From CAYSCW01 sp964449165 (GTDB lineage Bacteria; Acidobacteriota; Aminicenantia; Aminicenantales; Aminicenantaceae): a DNA stretch of 64,000 nt. Shown one piece after another: positions 9,071-18,003 of this stretch (positions are counted from its first letter, which is position 1; each line of letters starts with the position of its first letter). The notes under the pieces are model-generated. The model saw only the letters and a program-made list of their open reading frames with translations. It was not told the origin of the DNA and did not search any database. The translations under genes and the position numbers were made by a program. The stretch lies in contig CAYVAT010000004.1 in the NCBI GenBank assembly GCA_964449165.1, forward strand, positions 108,115 to 172,114, written 5' to 3'.

Positions 9071-10177
9071 TTATTTTGAGGAATCTTTGCTCTTTCTTAT
9101 GAAATCGACGATTAAGGCCAGAAAAAAGCCTAGGAAAAGAGAAACAAACCCGCTTATCATGACCATCCTTGTCCTTCTTGGCCGAATGGGTCTAGAACTG
9201 GCAAAAGGCTCTTGGACAACGTGAATCAACTTAACATCTGTGGATTCTTCTTTACTCTTCACTTCTTTAAGTTTTTCTAAGAGACGCTTTAAACTCGGCC
9301 TTTCTGTCAATAAGGAATCGTACCTTGAGATGAACTCTGAGAAATCTTGGCCGATATCGGGCTTTTTTATTAATTTTTCCATTATTAAAAGCTGGTTGCT
9401 AAGGTTCCTTTCAGAGTTTTCGAGCAGCTTCTGCTGAACTCCTTGTCCCTCCCTGTTAGTCTGGAGGGTTGTGTTTAATGTATCTTTATAGGCTATGTTC
9501 TGCTGAATAGTGTTTGAATAGAGTAACAGAGCAACAGGATCCCCTTTACCTCCTTCGCTCAGCATACGGTCTCTTTGTTTGATAATAGATTCTGTATTTT
9601 CATCAATCATCTTAATCTGCTTCCTTATTTTTGTTTCTGCGTCTTTCAACAGTTTTATCTGGTTTATGTAAAATACAATTTCATTTAATATCTCTTTAAA
9701 CTTGTCTATTTTCGATGTGATTTTCCACGAAAAAGATTTTTCTATCTGGTTAAGCAGTTCTCTCATTATTATCTCACCCTGTTCAGGGTCTGTTGTGTCA
9801 TAAGACACATTGATAATATAGGCCTCTCCGGGTTTTTTAGCAGTAAATTGCAAGCCAAAGGGAGGGATATTTAATGCATTAAAAATCTTCGGGTTATAGA
9901 TTCCACCATTGATAAAGGAAACCATCTCATCGATTTTAGCTACTGGGACAAGTTCAACTTTCATGGTTTCAGGATCTAACTCCTCGATAGCCCCAGGACT
10001 TAATGAAGCTGTTACCCTGTATACAGGTGTTATCATGTAGCTTCTTACTAAGGCAGCAATAACTGACAAGATGACGATTCCGATAATAATAAATTTCCAT
10101 CTCCAGATGACCTTAATATAGTCATAGAGATTGATATTATCCTCGTAATTATCGGTCTTATATTCCGGGTTTTTCAT
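9071..10177 (-). CDS. wzz: Polysaccharide chain-length determinant, Wzz family
   Basis: The 368-residue protein has the polysaccharide co-polymerase layout. A cytoplasmic N-terminus (DYIKVIWRWK) precedes a transmembrane helix at about residues 28-48. A long, coiled-coil-rich periplasmic part follows (about 50-335, with EKLKEVKSKEE near its end), then a proline-arginine turn (SSRPIRPRRTR) and a second membrane helix (about 341-361). There is no kinase domain, so it is the Wzz type rather than a full BY-kinase. These proteins set the chain length of O-antigen or exopolysaccharide. It lies between the EPS regulator and the nonulosonate genes, which suggests that the nonulosonate enters a polymerised glycan. 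Confidence 0.88.
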   Translation of the reverse strand: MKNPEYKTDNYEDNINLYDYIKVIWRWKFIIIGIVILSVIAALVRSYMITPVYRVTASLSPGAIEELDPETMKVELVPVAKIDEMVSFINGGIYNPKIFNALNIPPFGLQFTAKKPGEAYIINVSYDTTDPEQGEIIMRELLNQIEKSFSWKITSKIDKFKEILNEIVFYINQIKLLKDAETKIRKQIKMIDENTESIIKQRDRMLSEGGKGDPVALLLYSNTIQQNIAYKDTLNTTLQTNREGQGVQQKLLENSERNLSNQLLIMEKLIKKPDIGQDFSEFISRYDSLLTERPSLKRLLEKLKEVKSKEESTDVKLIHVVQEPFASSRPIRPRRTRMVMISGFVSLFLGFFLALIVDFIRKSKDSSK

Positions 10178-10260
10178 CCTGTGTCGAACCTCCCGTTTTT
10201 AGATTTGTGAAATTCTTGCTTCTTCTATAATGACATTCCTTTATGCTGAATTATTATAGC

Positions 10261-10635
10261 TTAATCAGTATCTCGAAGTAATCCTTTTTTCTCTGTTTGT
10301 GATAATGGATAATTCTCATCGCTAATTTCTTTCTCTAAATCTTTCTTTAATTCTTCAATCTCAATTCTTAAGACATCGTATTCATGCAACTTTTTATCCA
10401 GAAAATGATATGTAAGCTCCATCTTTTTCTTTATGCCTTTGGGTGTCAGAATATACATATAGGCAAGCTTTTTCTTTGAGTTTTTGAATTTCTCTGCCTT
10501 GATCAGGCCTTTATCAATAAGGGCATTGAGGACGTAGTTCACCTTGCCAAGGCTGAGACCAAGCTTTTTAGAAAGGTCACGCTGGGAGAGGGTTTTGTCC
10601 TTTGCCAGTTCCTTCAGGATTTTAAGATTGTCCAT
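10261..10635 (-). CDS. MarR-family EPS-associated transcriptional regulator
   Basis: This small protein of 124 residues has a winged helix in its first 80 residues: the helix-turn-helix is around LSQRDLSKKLGLSLGKVNYVLNAL, and the wing is KKKLAYMYILTPKGIKKK. A charged coiled-coil tail follows (EYDVLRIEIEELKKDLEKE). This matches the short MarR-type regulators that head exopolysaccharide operons. It is the first gene after the promoter at 10744-10773, with 83 bp before wzz, so it probably controls this operon, perhaps by autoregulation. The target site is not evident. Confidence 0.85.
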   Translation of the reverse strand: MDNLKILKELAKDKTLSQRDLSKKLGLSLGKVNYVLNALIDKGLIKAEKFKNSKKKLAYMYILTPKGIKKKMELTYHFLDKKLHEYDVLRIEIEELKKDLEKEISDENYPLSQTEKKGLLRDTD

Positions 10636-10743
10636 TTCTGTTTAAGAAAATAGGATTAGAGATAGGCTACCGCCGTCGGGATCTCACTCTACCTCTTTCT
10701 CAATAACTTACCTATCAGAGGCAGTGCGTTCAAACTCTGAACA

Positions 10744-10773
10744 AGTATATCCAATTAGTTTCGGAAAAGTCAA
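10744..10773 (-). promoter_or_regulatory. Sigma-70-type promoter for the EPS/nonulosonate operon
   Basis: Read on the minus strand, TTGACT (10773-10768) and TATACT (10749-10744) are separated by 18 bp, a near-consensus -35/-10 pair. Transcription would start near 10737 and leave an untranslated leader of about 100 nt before the regulator gene at 10635. No other promoter this good is visible upstream of the operon. The prediction is by motif only. Confidence 0.5.
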
Positions 10774-11035
10774 CCGGAGATTTTTAACGCGGATAAAGGA
10801 GCGGACGTTAAAGGCCCTTGAAAGGAGGCAGAGGGTTTGTATGTCAAGAAGGGAAAGGTTCAATAAATTCGATATTTGATGCTTTTTCGTTATGTTATGA
10901 TACCTATATAAAGCAGGCATAAAGATTGTCAAAACAACAATTCAACAATATGACAAAATAGATAGCACACATGAACAAGTTTAATATTAATAATACTGTC
11001 TATCTACAGTAATTTACAGCAACGAAATAGATGAC

Positions 11036-11064
11036 TGAAGTAGCCCCCAATTGGGGCCACTTCA
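11036..11064. repeat. 29-bp near-perfect palindrome
   Basis: TGAAGT and ACTTCA flank a GC-rich core of AGCCCCC-AATT-GGGGCC, so almost the whole 29 bp can fold into one stem around AATT. It stands out in an AT-rich gene-free region, about 360 bp downstream of the transposase remnant. It could be a REP-type element, a terminator or a protein-binding dyad. Confidence 0.6.
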
Positions 11065-11427
11065 ATGAGCTAATATCCTTATTAAACCACACACTAAAAT
11101 AATGAACCCATGATACAGGAGATTTTTTATGTCGCGTTTCATTCCTGTTTTCCAATAGAAGAAATTGATAGTTAATGAAAGATAAAAGAAAAAGAATTAG
11201 TAAGCTACCGCTGTTAGAAAAATCAGCAAAACAGATCAAATTGGTCTATCTAAATGATAGTCAAAGCCAGACTAATACTTTGATATATATTCTCAATATC
11301 CCAGAGTAGGCTGGCTAATCTTAAACTTTTTTGATTATTTTGTCCGGGTGCCATTCCAATACTTGCCATTTCTCATTTATAGTAAAAATTTTTATTATTA
11401 TGGACATATCCTTAGAAGCTTCTCCAT

Positions 11428-11841
11428 TTATAATAGATAGACAATTTTATCTTCCCTGATTTCACAGGCAACAGATGGAGGCACCTGCTTAATCTTCTCA
11501 GTCAGATGCATTCCTTTCTCTATGATGAAGCCTTTGTGGCGATCATGAAAGAGTTTATTTATGTATTGATAACGTCGATTTAAGTAATAGGTATAACCGC
11601 TGTTGATTCGACGAATAGTAGGGGTAAGGTTGTTTTTACATGTTTCCATGAGATAAGCTTCCAGATCAGGTAGATGGACATAACCATAAAATGTGAGTTT
11701 ACTTTTGATCCTTTGTTGTTTGAGAAGATTTATAAAATAGCTTTTGTCCTGATCATCTTTAAAGATTTCTCGGCTGTCATTTCCTTTGGAACTGACGCGA
11801 TAAGCTAAATCTTTGCCCTCAATCCTTGGGTGTCGTGTCAT
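11428..11841 (-). pseudogene. REP-associated tyrosine transposase (RAYT/Y1) relative without HUH motif
   Basis: The 137-residue frame opens TRHPRIEGKDLAYRVSSKGNDSREIFKDDQDKSYFINLL, the typical start of RAYT proteins of the IS200-like Y1 superfamily, and continues with YYLNRRYQYINKLFHDRHKG, the usual GHLFQGR-like segment. Where family members have the metal-binding H-hydrophobic-H motif (as in YAYVLMPNHVHLLIET), this protein has YGYVHLPDLEAYLMET: equal length, but with both histidines of the motif gone. The Tyr region that normally follows (YIHLNP) is also unrecognisable, and the frame ends early compared with the usual 150-250 residues. Most likely it is a decayed copy. A domesticated, catalytically dead DNA-binding protein is possible. 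Confidence 0.7.
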
Positions 11842-12079
11842 ATAGAAGATTCCTCGTTTCTTAAAGCAGTATTTTTGATACTTTAATCTAAAGGAATTTA
11901 TTTGTCAAAGGCTAACATACCAGTGTTTCAGGGCAAAGTGGTGAGGCTTTTCTCTTCTCCAAATGTCAACTGAAAGATCTTTTTGAGTATGATCAGCATC
12001 ATTGAGGGCGAAGCGAAACAGCTTTGATGTATTGATTCTACAGGGAAGATGTGTTAAATTTTTTTCTGAAGCCACAGAA

Positions 12080-14254
12080 ATGATGGAAAAAAAGAGGATT
12101 TTCTTATTCTTCATTCTTTTCATCGTAATTCCTTTGTTGATAGGCAATATCCTGTTCTCCAGTGAAGCAGGTTTCTATTCTGAGGATCTAAACATAATTG
12201 CTCGTTATCAGCAGAAGACCGAAGATCACATTCTCGCGACAGGAAATGTTGAAGTCCACTACAGGAATATTAAGCTTTTTGCTGATAGGATAGAGCTCAA
12301 CACAAAAACCAAAGATGTTTATGCTGAAGGGAATGTCTCGATTCATTTTCCTGAGGAGGTAATAGATTGTGAGAGGGTTCACTTCAATTTAGATTCCTCT
12401 CGAGGAGAACTTAAAAAAGTTTATGGCAGGATTCAGCCATCTGTTTTTTATGAGGCAGATTCAATAGAAAGAAAGGATGCGAATCTTTACAATCTCCGAA
12501 AGGCAAAAATCACGTCTTGCAATCAGGCCGTTCCTCGTTGGAAATTTTCTTGCGCAGAGGCTAACTTCAAGAAAGATGATTATATCGAGATGAAGCACTC
12601 TGTATTATCCATCAAGAAAATACCTATCTTTTACTTTCCTTATCTGAGGTATCCCCTTAATAGAGAAAGGGCTACTGGATTTTTAATGCCTCAATTTGGT
12701 TACTCAGGAGTAAAAGGCCTTTTTTATTCGCAGGGATTTTATCTGGCTCTAAAAAGAAACATGGATGCAACCTTTAACCTTGATTATTATTCTGGAAGAG
12801 GATTCGGAGGCGGATTGCAGTATAGATATCTTTTTTCTTCTGGAACGGGAGGAGATCTGAGTGCGTATATTTTTAAATTTAAAGAAGACCCGGAGAGGGA
12901 AGACCTCGATAAAGCCTATATTATCCGTTTTAACCACAACCAACCCCTTTTCTTAGGCTTTTCTCTTATAGCTAACATCGATTATCAAAGTTCTTTTGAT
13001 TTTTTGAAAGAGTTTGACAATAATTTCAAGCGTGCCGTCGTTTCCAACCGTGCTTCAGTGGCCTATCTTTCGAGATCCTGGTCTAGTTGGAATCTAAGTG
13101 CCCGTGTGTCGAGGTTTGAAACATATTTTGCCGAAGCAAATACCTCGAGCATTAAGCATAATTTTCCTTATATAGCCCTTAACATTTCCCAGATGAAAAT
13201 CTTCTCCCCTTTATACTTTTCTCTCTCTTCTGTCTTTGACCGCTGGGAATTTGGATGGGATTTCGAATATCGTGCCGGCACGCAGAGACACTCGCAGAGT
13301 TTAAATCTCAAGCCTGAACTGACTTTTCCCTTTACTACAATACCCTGGATGACTTTGAATTCTAGATTTGTGGCCAATTTTAATTATTATTTCAAAAGCT
13401 TTGAACCCGGGAGTGTTCGCTCTCCAGGACAGGGGAAACTTATTGACGAACCCCTATTAAGCACCAATTATTTGATCAACGTGGAACTTACTGGTCCTGT
13501 GTTTAACAAAGTGTTTTTCAGGGCTGATGGCAGTCCAAAATTGAAACATATCATCGAGCCAAATATTAGCTATATATATGATAGTCCGGTATCTGCTTCC
13601 GATAGAATTATCACCCTCACTGGCTATTATTTTCGGTATCATCAGTTAACATACAGCCTGACAAACCGCTTTTTGATAAAACAGCACGATATGACGAGAG
13701 AAGTTTTCACCCTAGGGCTATCGCAGACTTTTTATCTTGCTCCCGAGGAGAGTCCTTTACAAATGTATAAAGATTTTTTTGAGGGAGATATCCCTCGATT
13801 TTCTGATATCGAAGGATATATGAGGTTTTACCCTTCTCATAAATACAGCATCGATATCTCAACTTCATTCAATCCTTATCAAAAGGTTTTTCCAAGTTTG
13901 CACATGGCAGTTAACTTCGGCAGGTATGGAGATCCGTTGATGTGTAGCGTGAGCTGGTTTAAGGGAACTAATCCATATTATAAAGATAGAATTTATGATC
14001 GTCATCAGATCAATTTTACGGGGGGCATGAAAATCCGGAAGCTTAACCTAGAGGCTTTTACAGTACTTGATTTCAATATTCAGGAAAAAAAGATGCTCTA
14101 CTCTCTTTTCAGTCTTGTTTACCATTATCAGTGCCTTGATTTTAAGGCTGACCTTAAGATATTCTATTTCCGTGAAAAACCAGAAACACAGTTCCGCATT
14201 TCATTCGGACTGGGGAATATCGGCAAGACTACAGACCTCTTAGGAGGATATTGA
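12080..14254 (+). CDS. lptD: LPS-assembly outer-membrane protein LptD (OstA)
   Basis: Translation from the ATG at 12080 gives 724 residues. A hydrophobic signal peptide (KRIFLFFILFIVIPLLIGNILFSSEA) is followed by an OstA/LptA-like beta-jellyroll (IIARYQQKTEDHILATGNVEVHYRNIKLFADRIELNTKTKDVYAEGNVSI), and then by the LptD barrel with alternating aromatic strands to the C-terminus. Family signatures include KIPIFYFPYLRYPLNRERATGFLMPQFGYS. LptD inserts lipopolysaccharide into the outer leaflet of the outer membrane, so this organism has a true LPS outer membrane. I chose 12080 (or 12083) because the in-frame ATG at 12002 would put 26 polar residues before the signal peptide. No strong ribosome site is visible. 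It stands alone, 120 bp before rmlA. Confidence 0.9.
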   Translation: MMEKKRIFLFFILFIVIPLLIGNILFSSEAGFYSEDLNIIARYQQKTEDHILATGNVEVHYRNIKLFADRIELNTKTKDVYAEGNVSIHFPEEVIDCERVHFNLDSSRGELKKVYGRIQPSVFYEADSIERKDANLYNLRKAKITSCNQAVPRWKFSCAEANFKKDDYIEMKHSVLSIKKIPIFYFPYLRYPLNRERATGFLMPQFGYSGVKGLFYSQGFYLALKRNMDATFNLDYYSGRGFGGGLQYRYLFSSGTGGDLSAYIFKFKEDPEREDLDKAYIIRFNHNQPLFLGFSLIANIDYQSSFDFLKEFDNNFKRAVVSNRASVAYLSRSWSSWNLSARVSRFETYFAEANTSSIKHNFPYIALNISQMKIFSPLYFSLSSVFDRWEFGWDFEYRAGTQRHSQSLNLKPELTFPFTTIPWMTLNSRFVANFNYYFKSFEPGSVRSPGQGKLIDEPLLSTNYLINVELTGPVFNKVFFRADGSPKLKHIIEPNISYIYDSPVSASDRIITLTGYYFRYHQLTYSLTNRFLIKQHDMTREVFTLGLSQTFYLAPEESPLQMYKDFFEGDIPRFSDIEGYMRFYPSHKYSIDISTSFNPYQKVFPSLHMAVNFGRYGDPLMCSVSWFKGTNPYYKDRIYDRHQINFTGGMKIRKLNLEAFTVLDFNIQEKKMLYSLFSLVYHYQCLDFKADLKIFYFREKPETQFRISFGLGNIGKTTDLLGGY

Positions 14255-14373
14255 TAAGAACAACTGGAGATACCAAAGTTAATCAGTAAAGAAATAGCGA
14301 AGGGATAAGAAAGAGATAGCTGGGAGGCGGATTTTCCTAAGGTTTTTAGGTTTCGAGAGAGAGGAGTTTTGAG

Positions 14374-15438
14374 ATGAAAGGTTTGATACTGAGCGGAGGA
14401 AAAGGGACCAGACTTAGACCTTTGACTTTCACCCAGGCTAAGCAATTGGTTCCTGTAGCCAATAAACCAGTGCTCTTCTATGGCATAGAAGCTCTGAAAG
14501 AGGCTGGGATAAGAGAGATTGGCATCGTAGTCGGAGATACAAAGGATGAGATAAAAGAAGCGGTTGGAGAAGGCAGCCGTTGGGATATTCGTATTTCTTA
14601 CATCGAGCAGGAAGCTCCTCTGGGATTGGCCCATGCTGTTAAGATTTCAGAGGAATTTCTGGGAAAAGAGCCCTTCGTCATGTACCTGGGAGATAACATC
14701 CTCAAGAGCGGCATCAAATCCTTGGTGGAGGAGTTCGAGGGGAAGAGGCCCAATTCTCTGATTCTCTTGACTCCTGTGCCCAACGCCCAGATGTTTGGGG
14801 TGGCGGAGCTGAAGGATGGGAAAGTAGTGAGGCTTGTGGAGAAGCCCAAGGAACCCAAGAGCAACCTTGCTCTTGTGGGAGTGTATATGTTTGATGACAA
14901 CATCTTTGAGGCCGTCAATGCCATAAAGCCTTCCTGGCGCAGCGAGCTGGAAATCACCGATGCCATCCAGTATCTTGTTGATCACGGCTATAAGGTTCAT
15001 CCCCATATTGTCACCGGCTGGTGGAAGGATACAGGTAAGATAGAGGATATCCTTGAGGCCAACCGGCTGATTTTGGAGTCCATCCAAGGGAAGATGGAAG
15101 GTGAGGTAGATGAGGCTTCCAAAATTAACGGACAGGTGATTGTGGAGAAGGGAACGCTCATCAAGCGCAGCATCATAAGAGGTCCTGCCATCATCGGGAA
15201 GAGCTGTGAGATTGTGGACTCATACATCGGGCCTTTCACTTCTATTCAGAAGGGTTGCAGAATCGTCAGGACCGAACTGGAGCATAGCATAGTGCTGGAA
15301 AGGAGTGAAATTCAGGATGTGGGAAGCCGAATCGATGAAAGTCTTATCGGGCGAGAGGTGAAAATATTCAAGTGCCCTCCAAAGCCGTCCGTCTTCCGTT
15401 TCATGGTAGGTGACAAGAGTGAGATTGGCATCAAGTAA
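14374..15438 (+). CDS. rmlA: Glucose-1-phosphate thymidylyltransferase, long form
   Basis: The 354-residue protein makes dTDP-glucose from glucose-1-phosphate and dTTP. The nucleotide-binding motif LSGGKGTRLRPLTFTQAKQLVPVANKP is at residues 6-32, and EKPKEPKSNLALVGVYMF and HPHIVTGWWKDTGKIEDIL are characteristic. A C-terminal left-handed beta-helix tail from about residue 245 (INGQVIVEKGTLIKRSIIRGPAIIGKSCEIVDSYIG) marks the long form, which occurs in antibiotic and glycan clusters as well as in archaea. A GAGAGAGGAG ribosome site precedes the ATG. It starts a plus-strand dTDP-sugar operon. A 21-bp repeat begins 3 bp after the stop. Confidence 0.93.
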   Translation: MKGLILSGGKGTRLRPLTFTQAKQLVPVANKPVLFYGIEALKEAGIREIGIVVGDTKDEIKEAVGEGSRWDIRISYIEQEAPLGLAHAVKISEEFLGKEPFVMYLGDNILKSGIKSLVEEFEGKRPNSLILLTPVPNAQMFGVAELKDGKVVRLVEKPKEPKSNLALVGVYMFDDNIFEAVNAIKPSWRSELEITDAIQYLVDHGYKVHPHIVTGWWKDTGKIEDILEANRLILESIQGKMEGEVDEASKINGQVIVEKGTLIKRSIIRGPAIIGKSCEIVDSYIGPFTSIQKGCRIVRTELEHSIVLERSEIQDVGSRIDESLIGREVKIFKCPPKPSVFRFMVGDKSEIGIK

Positions 15439-15441
15439 AGG

Positions 15442-15462
15442 GGGTCAGACCTTCATAAGTTT
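15442..15462 (+). repeat. 21-bp dispersed repeat, copy 1
   Basis: The sequence beginning GGGTCAGACCTTCATAAG directly follows the rmlA stop codon and recurs exactly at 18956-18976. It contains a GGTC-A-GACC dyad. Similar GGGGTCAGACC words flank IS200-like/RAYT elements in some bacteria, as I recall, so it may be a REP-type sequence. Confidence 0.75.
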
Positions 15463-15509
15463 CATAGTTTGAACGAAATTTGGCTTGAGTAGAGATAAAG
15501 GAGGTAGAG

Positions 15510-15965
15510 ATGATTGATGGTGTCAAGATTAAAAAACTCAAGGTGATACCTGATGAGAGGGGTCGGCTGATGGAGATTATGCGCGCAGATGACAGCCTGT
15601 TTTCCAGATTTGGTCAGGTCTACGTGTCTACCACTTACTCCGGTGTGGTCAAAGCATGGCACAAGCATATGAAGCAGACAGACAATGTGGCCTGTGTGTG
15701 TGGCATGATCAAATTGGCCCTTTATGATTCTCGAGAAGATTCACCCACCTTCAAGGAAGTGAACCAATTCTACCTGGGCATTCATAATCCCATGCTGGTC
15801 CAGATCCCTCCTGACATTTACCACGGGTGGATGTGTGTCAGTGAAGAGGAAGCGATAATCGTCAATATTCCCACAGAGGTTTATAATTACCAAGAGCCTG
15901 ATGAGCAGCGCCTCCACCCCCATCAGAACGATATTCCCTATGACTGGAGCAGAAAAGATGGCTGA
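15510..15965 (+). CDS. rmlC: dTDP-4-dehydrorhamnose 3,5-epimerase family cupin
   Basis: This cupin of 151 residues belongs to the RmlC family: IPDERGRLMEIMRADD at the start, WHKHMKQTDNV (the His cluster with the catalytic base), LYDSREDSPTFKEV, and PPDIYHGWMCVSEEEAIIVNIPTEVYNYQEPDEQRL. Classical RmlC has about 180 residues, so this is a short version lacking the usual C-terminal segment. It probably epimerises the 4-keto-6-deoxy sugar made by RmlB at C3 and/or C5. An AAAGGAGGTAGAG ribosome site precedes the ATG. Its end overlaps the rmlB start by 8 bp. Confidence 0.85.
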   Translation: MIDGVKIKKLKVIPDERGRLMEIMRADDSLFSRFGQVYVSTTYSGVVKAWHKHMKQTDNVACVCGMIKLALYDSREDSPTFKEVNQFYLGIHNPMLVQIPPDIYHGWMCVSEEEAIIVNIPTEVYNYQEPDEQRLHPHQNDIPYDWSRKDG

Positions 15966-16998
15966 GGAGCGCAGGATAGATGGACTGAAGCTTCTGGTTA
16001 CAGGAGGGGCCGGCTTTATCGGCAGTAATTTCATCCATTACATGCTGGATCAATATCCCCGGTGTCAAATCATCAACCTAGATAAGCTAACCTATGCGGG
16101 GAATCTCGACAACTTAAAGGATATAGGAGATAATTCCCGTTATGAATTCATCCGTGGAGATATAAAAGACAGGGAGCTTGTCAGGAAGGTTTTCAGCAGG
16201 GTTCAGGGAGTGGTCCATTTTGCTGCAGAGACCCATGTGGACCGTTCCATCATGGATGCAGGAGAATTTGTGCTGACAGATGTGTTCGGGACCTTCGTCC
16301 TTCTGGAGGCTCTGCGGGACATTGGATCTGACATCCAGTTCTTTCTCCACATCTCCACAGATGAGGTTTATGGCAGTCGCGATAAAGGATATTTTAAAGA
16401 GGATGACTCTCTTTCTCCTTCTTCCCCTTATGCAGCAAGCAAAGCCGGCGCTGACAGGCTTGTTTATTCTTATTGGGTCACCTATGGATTGCCCATCATC
16501 ATCCTCCGGCCCAGCAACAATTTCGGCCCCTACCAGTACCCTGAAAAATTCATTCCTCTTTTTGTTACCAACGCTCTGGAGGACAGAAGCCTTCCTCTTT
16601 ATGGGAAAGGAACCAATATTCGCGATTGGCTCTATGTCAAGGACAACTGTCGGGCGATTGATTTGGTAATGCGCAAGGGAAAATTAGGGGAGGCTTACAA
16701 TGTCGGAGCCAATAACGAAGTACAGAATATAAAGATAGCCGAGAGAATCGTTGAGCTTTTGGGTAAGCCCAGGAGTCTAATCAAATTTGTACCCGATCGC
16801 CTGGGGCATGACAGGCGATACGCTCTGGACTGCCGCAAGATTCAAGCTTTAGGTTGGAAACCAAGGGCTCTTTTTGATGATGCCTTGGCTGAAACCGTAC
16901 GCTGGTATGAGGGAAACCCGGATTGGTGGCAGAAAATCAAGGAAAAGAGTAAAGATTTTCAACGTTTCTACCAGACTTATTATAAGGATAGGAAATGA
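15958..16998 (+). CDS. rmlB: dTDP-glucose 4,6-dehydratase
   Basis: The 346-residue extended SDR has LLVTGGAGFIGSNFIHYML for NAD binding, HFAAETHVDRSI, ISTDEVYGS, SPYAASKAGADRLV with Tyr and Lys, RPSNNFGPYQYPEKFIPLFVTNAL and GTNIRDWLYVKDNCRAIDLV, all typical of RmlB. It converts dTDP-glucose to dTDP-4-keto-6-deoxyglucose. The ATG at 15958 overlaps the rmlC stop by 8 bp; an upstream in-frame ATG at 15901 would extend into rmlC. It follows rmlA and rmlC, but no ordinary rmlD is seen; the two SDRs that follow may supply the final reductase. Confidence 0.93.
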   Translation: MAEERRIDGLKLLVTGGAGFIGSNFIHYMLDQYPRCQIINLDKLTYAGNLDNLKDIGDNSRYEFIRGDIKDRELVRKVFSRVQGVVHFAAETHVDRSIMDAGEFVLTDVFGTFVLLEALRDIGSDIQFFLHISTDEVYGSRDKGYFKEDDSLSPSSPYAASKAGADRLVYSYWVTYGLPIIILRPSNNFGPYQYPEKFIPLFVTNALEDRSLPLYGKGTNIRDWLYVKDNCRAIDLVMRKGKLGEAYNVGANNEVQNIKIAERIVELLGKPRSLIKFVPDRLGHDRRYALDCRKIQALGWKPRALFDDALAETVRWYEGNPDWWQKIKEKSKDFQRFYQTYYKDRK

Positions 16999-17044
16999 GC
17001 TCAGGACGAAAACATGGGAACTTTTCCCTATCTGAGGAGGATTG

Positions 17045-18001
17045 ATGAGAGTTTTGATCACAGGAATAACCGGGTTTGCTGGCAGCCATCTTGCTGATTA
17101 CATACTGGCCAATCATCCTGACGCGGAGGTCTGTGGGATAATCCGCTGGCGGAGCCGGCGGGAGAACATCCTGCATATCGAGGAGAAAATTACTCTCTTT
17201 GAGGCGGATCTCAAGGATGTCATCTCTTTAAAGAAGAGCTTGGCTGAGATAAAACCGGACCGCATCTTTCATCTAGCAGCCCAGAGTTTTGTTCCCACCT
17301 CATGGAAGTGTCCAGCCGAGACATTCACCATAAACGCTGTGGGTCAGATCAATCTGTTTGAGGCCATCCTCAGCCTAAAGCTAGATCCCAAAATTCATGT
17401 GGCGGGCTCCAGCGAAGAATATGGACTGGTTCAAAGCGAAGAACTTCCCATGAAGGAGACCAACCTCCTACGGCCTCTCAGTCCCTATGCTGTGAGTAAG
17501 GTCGCTCAGGATCTTTTGGCCTGGCAATATTTCAAAAGCTATGGCCTGAGGACAGTACGAACCAGAGGATTCAATCACACCGGCCCCCGCCGGGGAGAAG
17601 TCTTCATCTGTTCCAACTTCGCCAAACAGATAGCAGAAATAGAAAAAGGCAAGAGAGATTCTGTCATCCACGTGGGGAATTTGGAGGCCAGGAGGGATTT
17701 CACCGATGTCCGCGATATTGTGCGCGGCTACTGGTTGTGTCTAGAAAAGGGCGAAGAAGGAGAAGTTTACAATATCGGCTCAGGCAAGACCCATACCATG
17801 CAGGCAGTTTTAGATATGCTCCTTTCTATGAGCAAAGTGAATGTCAAGGTCCAAATCGATTCCCGAAGGATCCGTCCTTCCGATGTTCCGGTGCTTCTGG
17901 CTGACTCCTCCAAATTCCGCAAACTCACCGGCTGGAAGCCGGAGATTCCCTTGCGTCAGTCACTCCAAGATCTGCTCGTCTACTGGAGGGAAAGAGCTTA
18001 G
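17045..18001 (+). CDS. GDP-mannose 4,6-dehydratase-like SDR (first of tandem pair)
   Basis: This is an extended SDR of 318 residues. It has LITGITGFAGSHLADYIL for NAD binding, IIRWRSRRENILHI, HLAAQSFVPTSWKCP, AGSSEEYGL, SPYAVSKVAQDLLAWQY with the catalytic Tyr and Lys, RGFNHTGPRRGEVFICSNFAKQ, and RDFTDVRDIVRGYWL. These features belong to the Gmd/Rmd subgroup (GDP-mannose dehydratase and GDP-4-keto-6-deoxymannose reductase). The ATG at 17045 follows GAGGAGG at a good distance; a TTG at 17042 is the alternative. It shares its C-terminal GWKPEIPLRQSLQDLLVYWR pattern with the next gene. In this dTDP-sugar operon it may act as the 4-keto reductase rather than on GDP-mannose. Confidence 0.75.
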   Translation: MRVLITGITGFAGSHLADYILANHPDAEVCGIIRWRSRRENILHIEEKITLFEADLKDVISLKKSLAEIKPDRIFHLAAQSFVPTSWKCPAETFTINAVGQINLFEAILSLKLDPKIHVAGSSEEYGLVQSEELPMKETNLLRPLSPYAVSKVAQDLLAWQYFKSYGLRTVRTRGFNHTGPRRGEVFICSNFAKQIAEIEKGKRDSVIHVGNLEARRDFTDVRDIVRGYWLCLEKGEEGEVYNIGSGKTHTMQAVLDMLLSMSKVNVKVQIDSRRIRPSDVPVLLADSSKFRKLTGWKPEIPLRQSLQDLLVYWRERA

Positions 18002-18003
18002 GT

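Larger units (their letters stand above)
10636..11427. other. Gene-free region with promoter and palindromes
   Basis: This 790-bp AT-rich stretch carries no convincing gene. The two longest reading frames (minus strand, 74 and 79 codons) have no recognisable domain, biased composition and no ribosome site. Besides the operon promoter it has a small hairpin ACTGT-N6-ACAGT at 10995-11010 and a 29-bp near-palindrome at 11036-11064. The rest (11065-11427) shows nothing that I can interpret. Confidence 0.6.

Noticed and set aside
10708..10932. 74-codon minus-strand frame upstream of the EPS regulator
   Set aside because: It covers the predicted promoter and shows no domain or conserved pattern.
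11000..11239. 79-codon minus-strand frame with a hydrophobic stretch
   Set aside because: Its C-terminal part translates the 29-bp palindrome, the rest is low-complexity AT-rich sequence, and there is no ribosome site.
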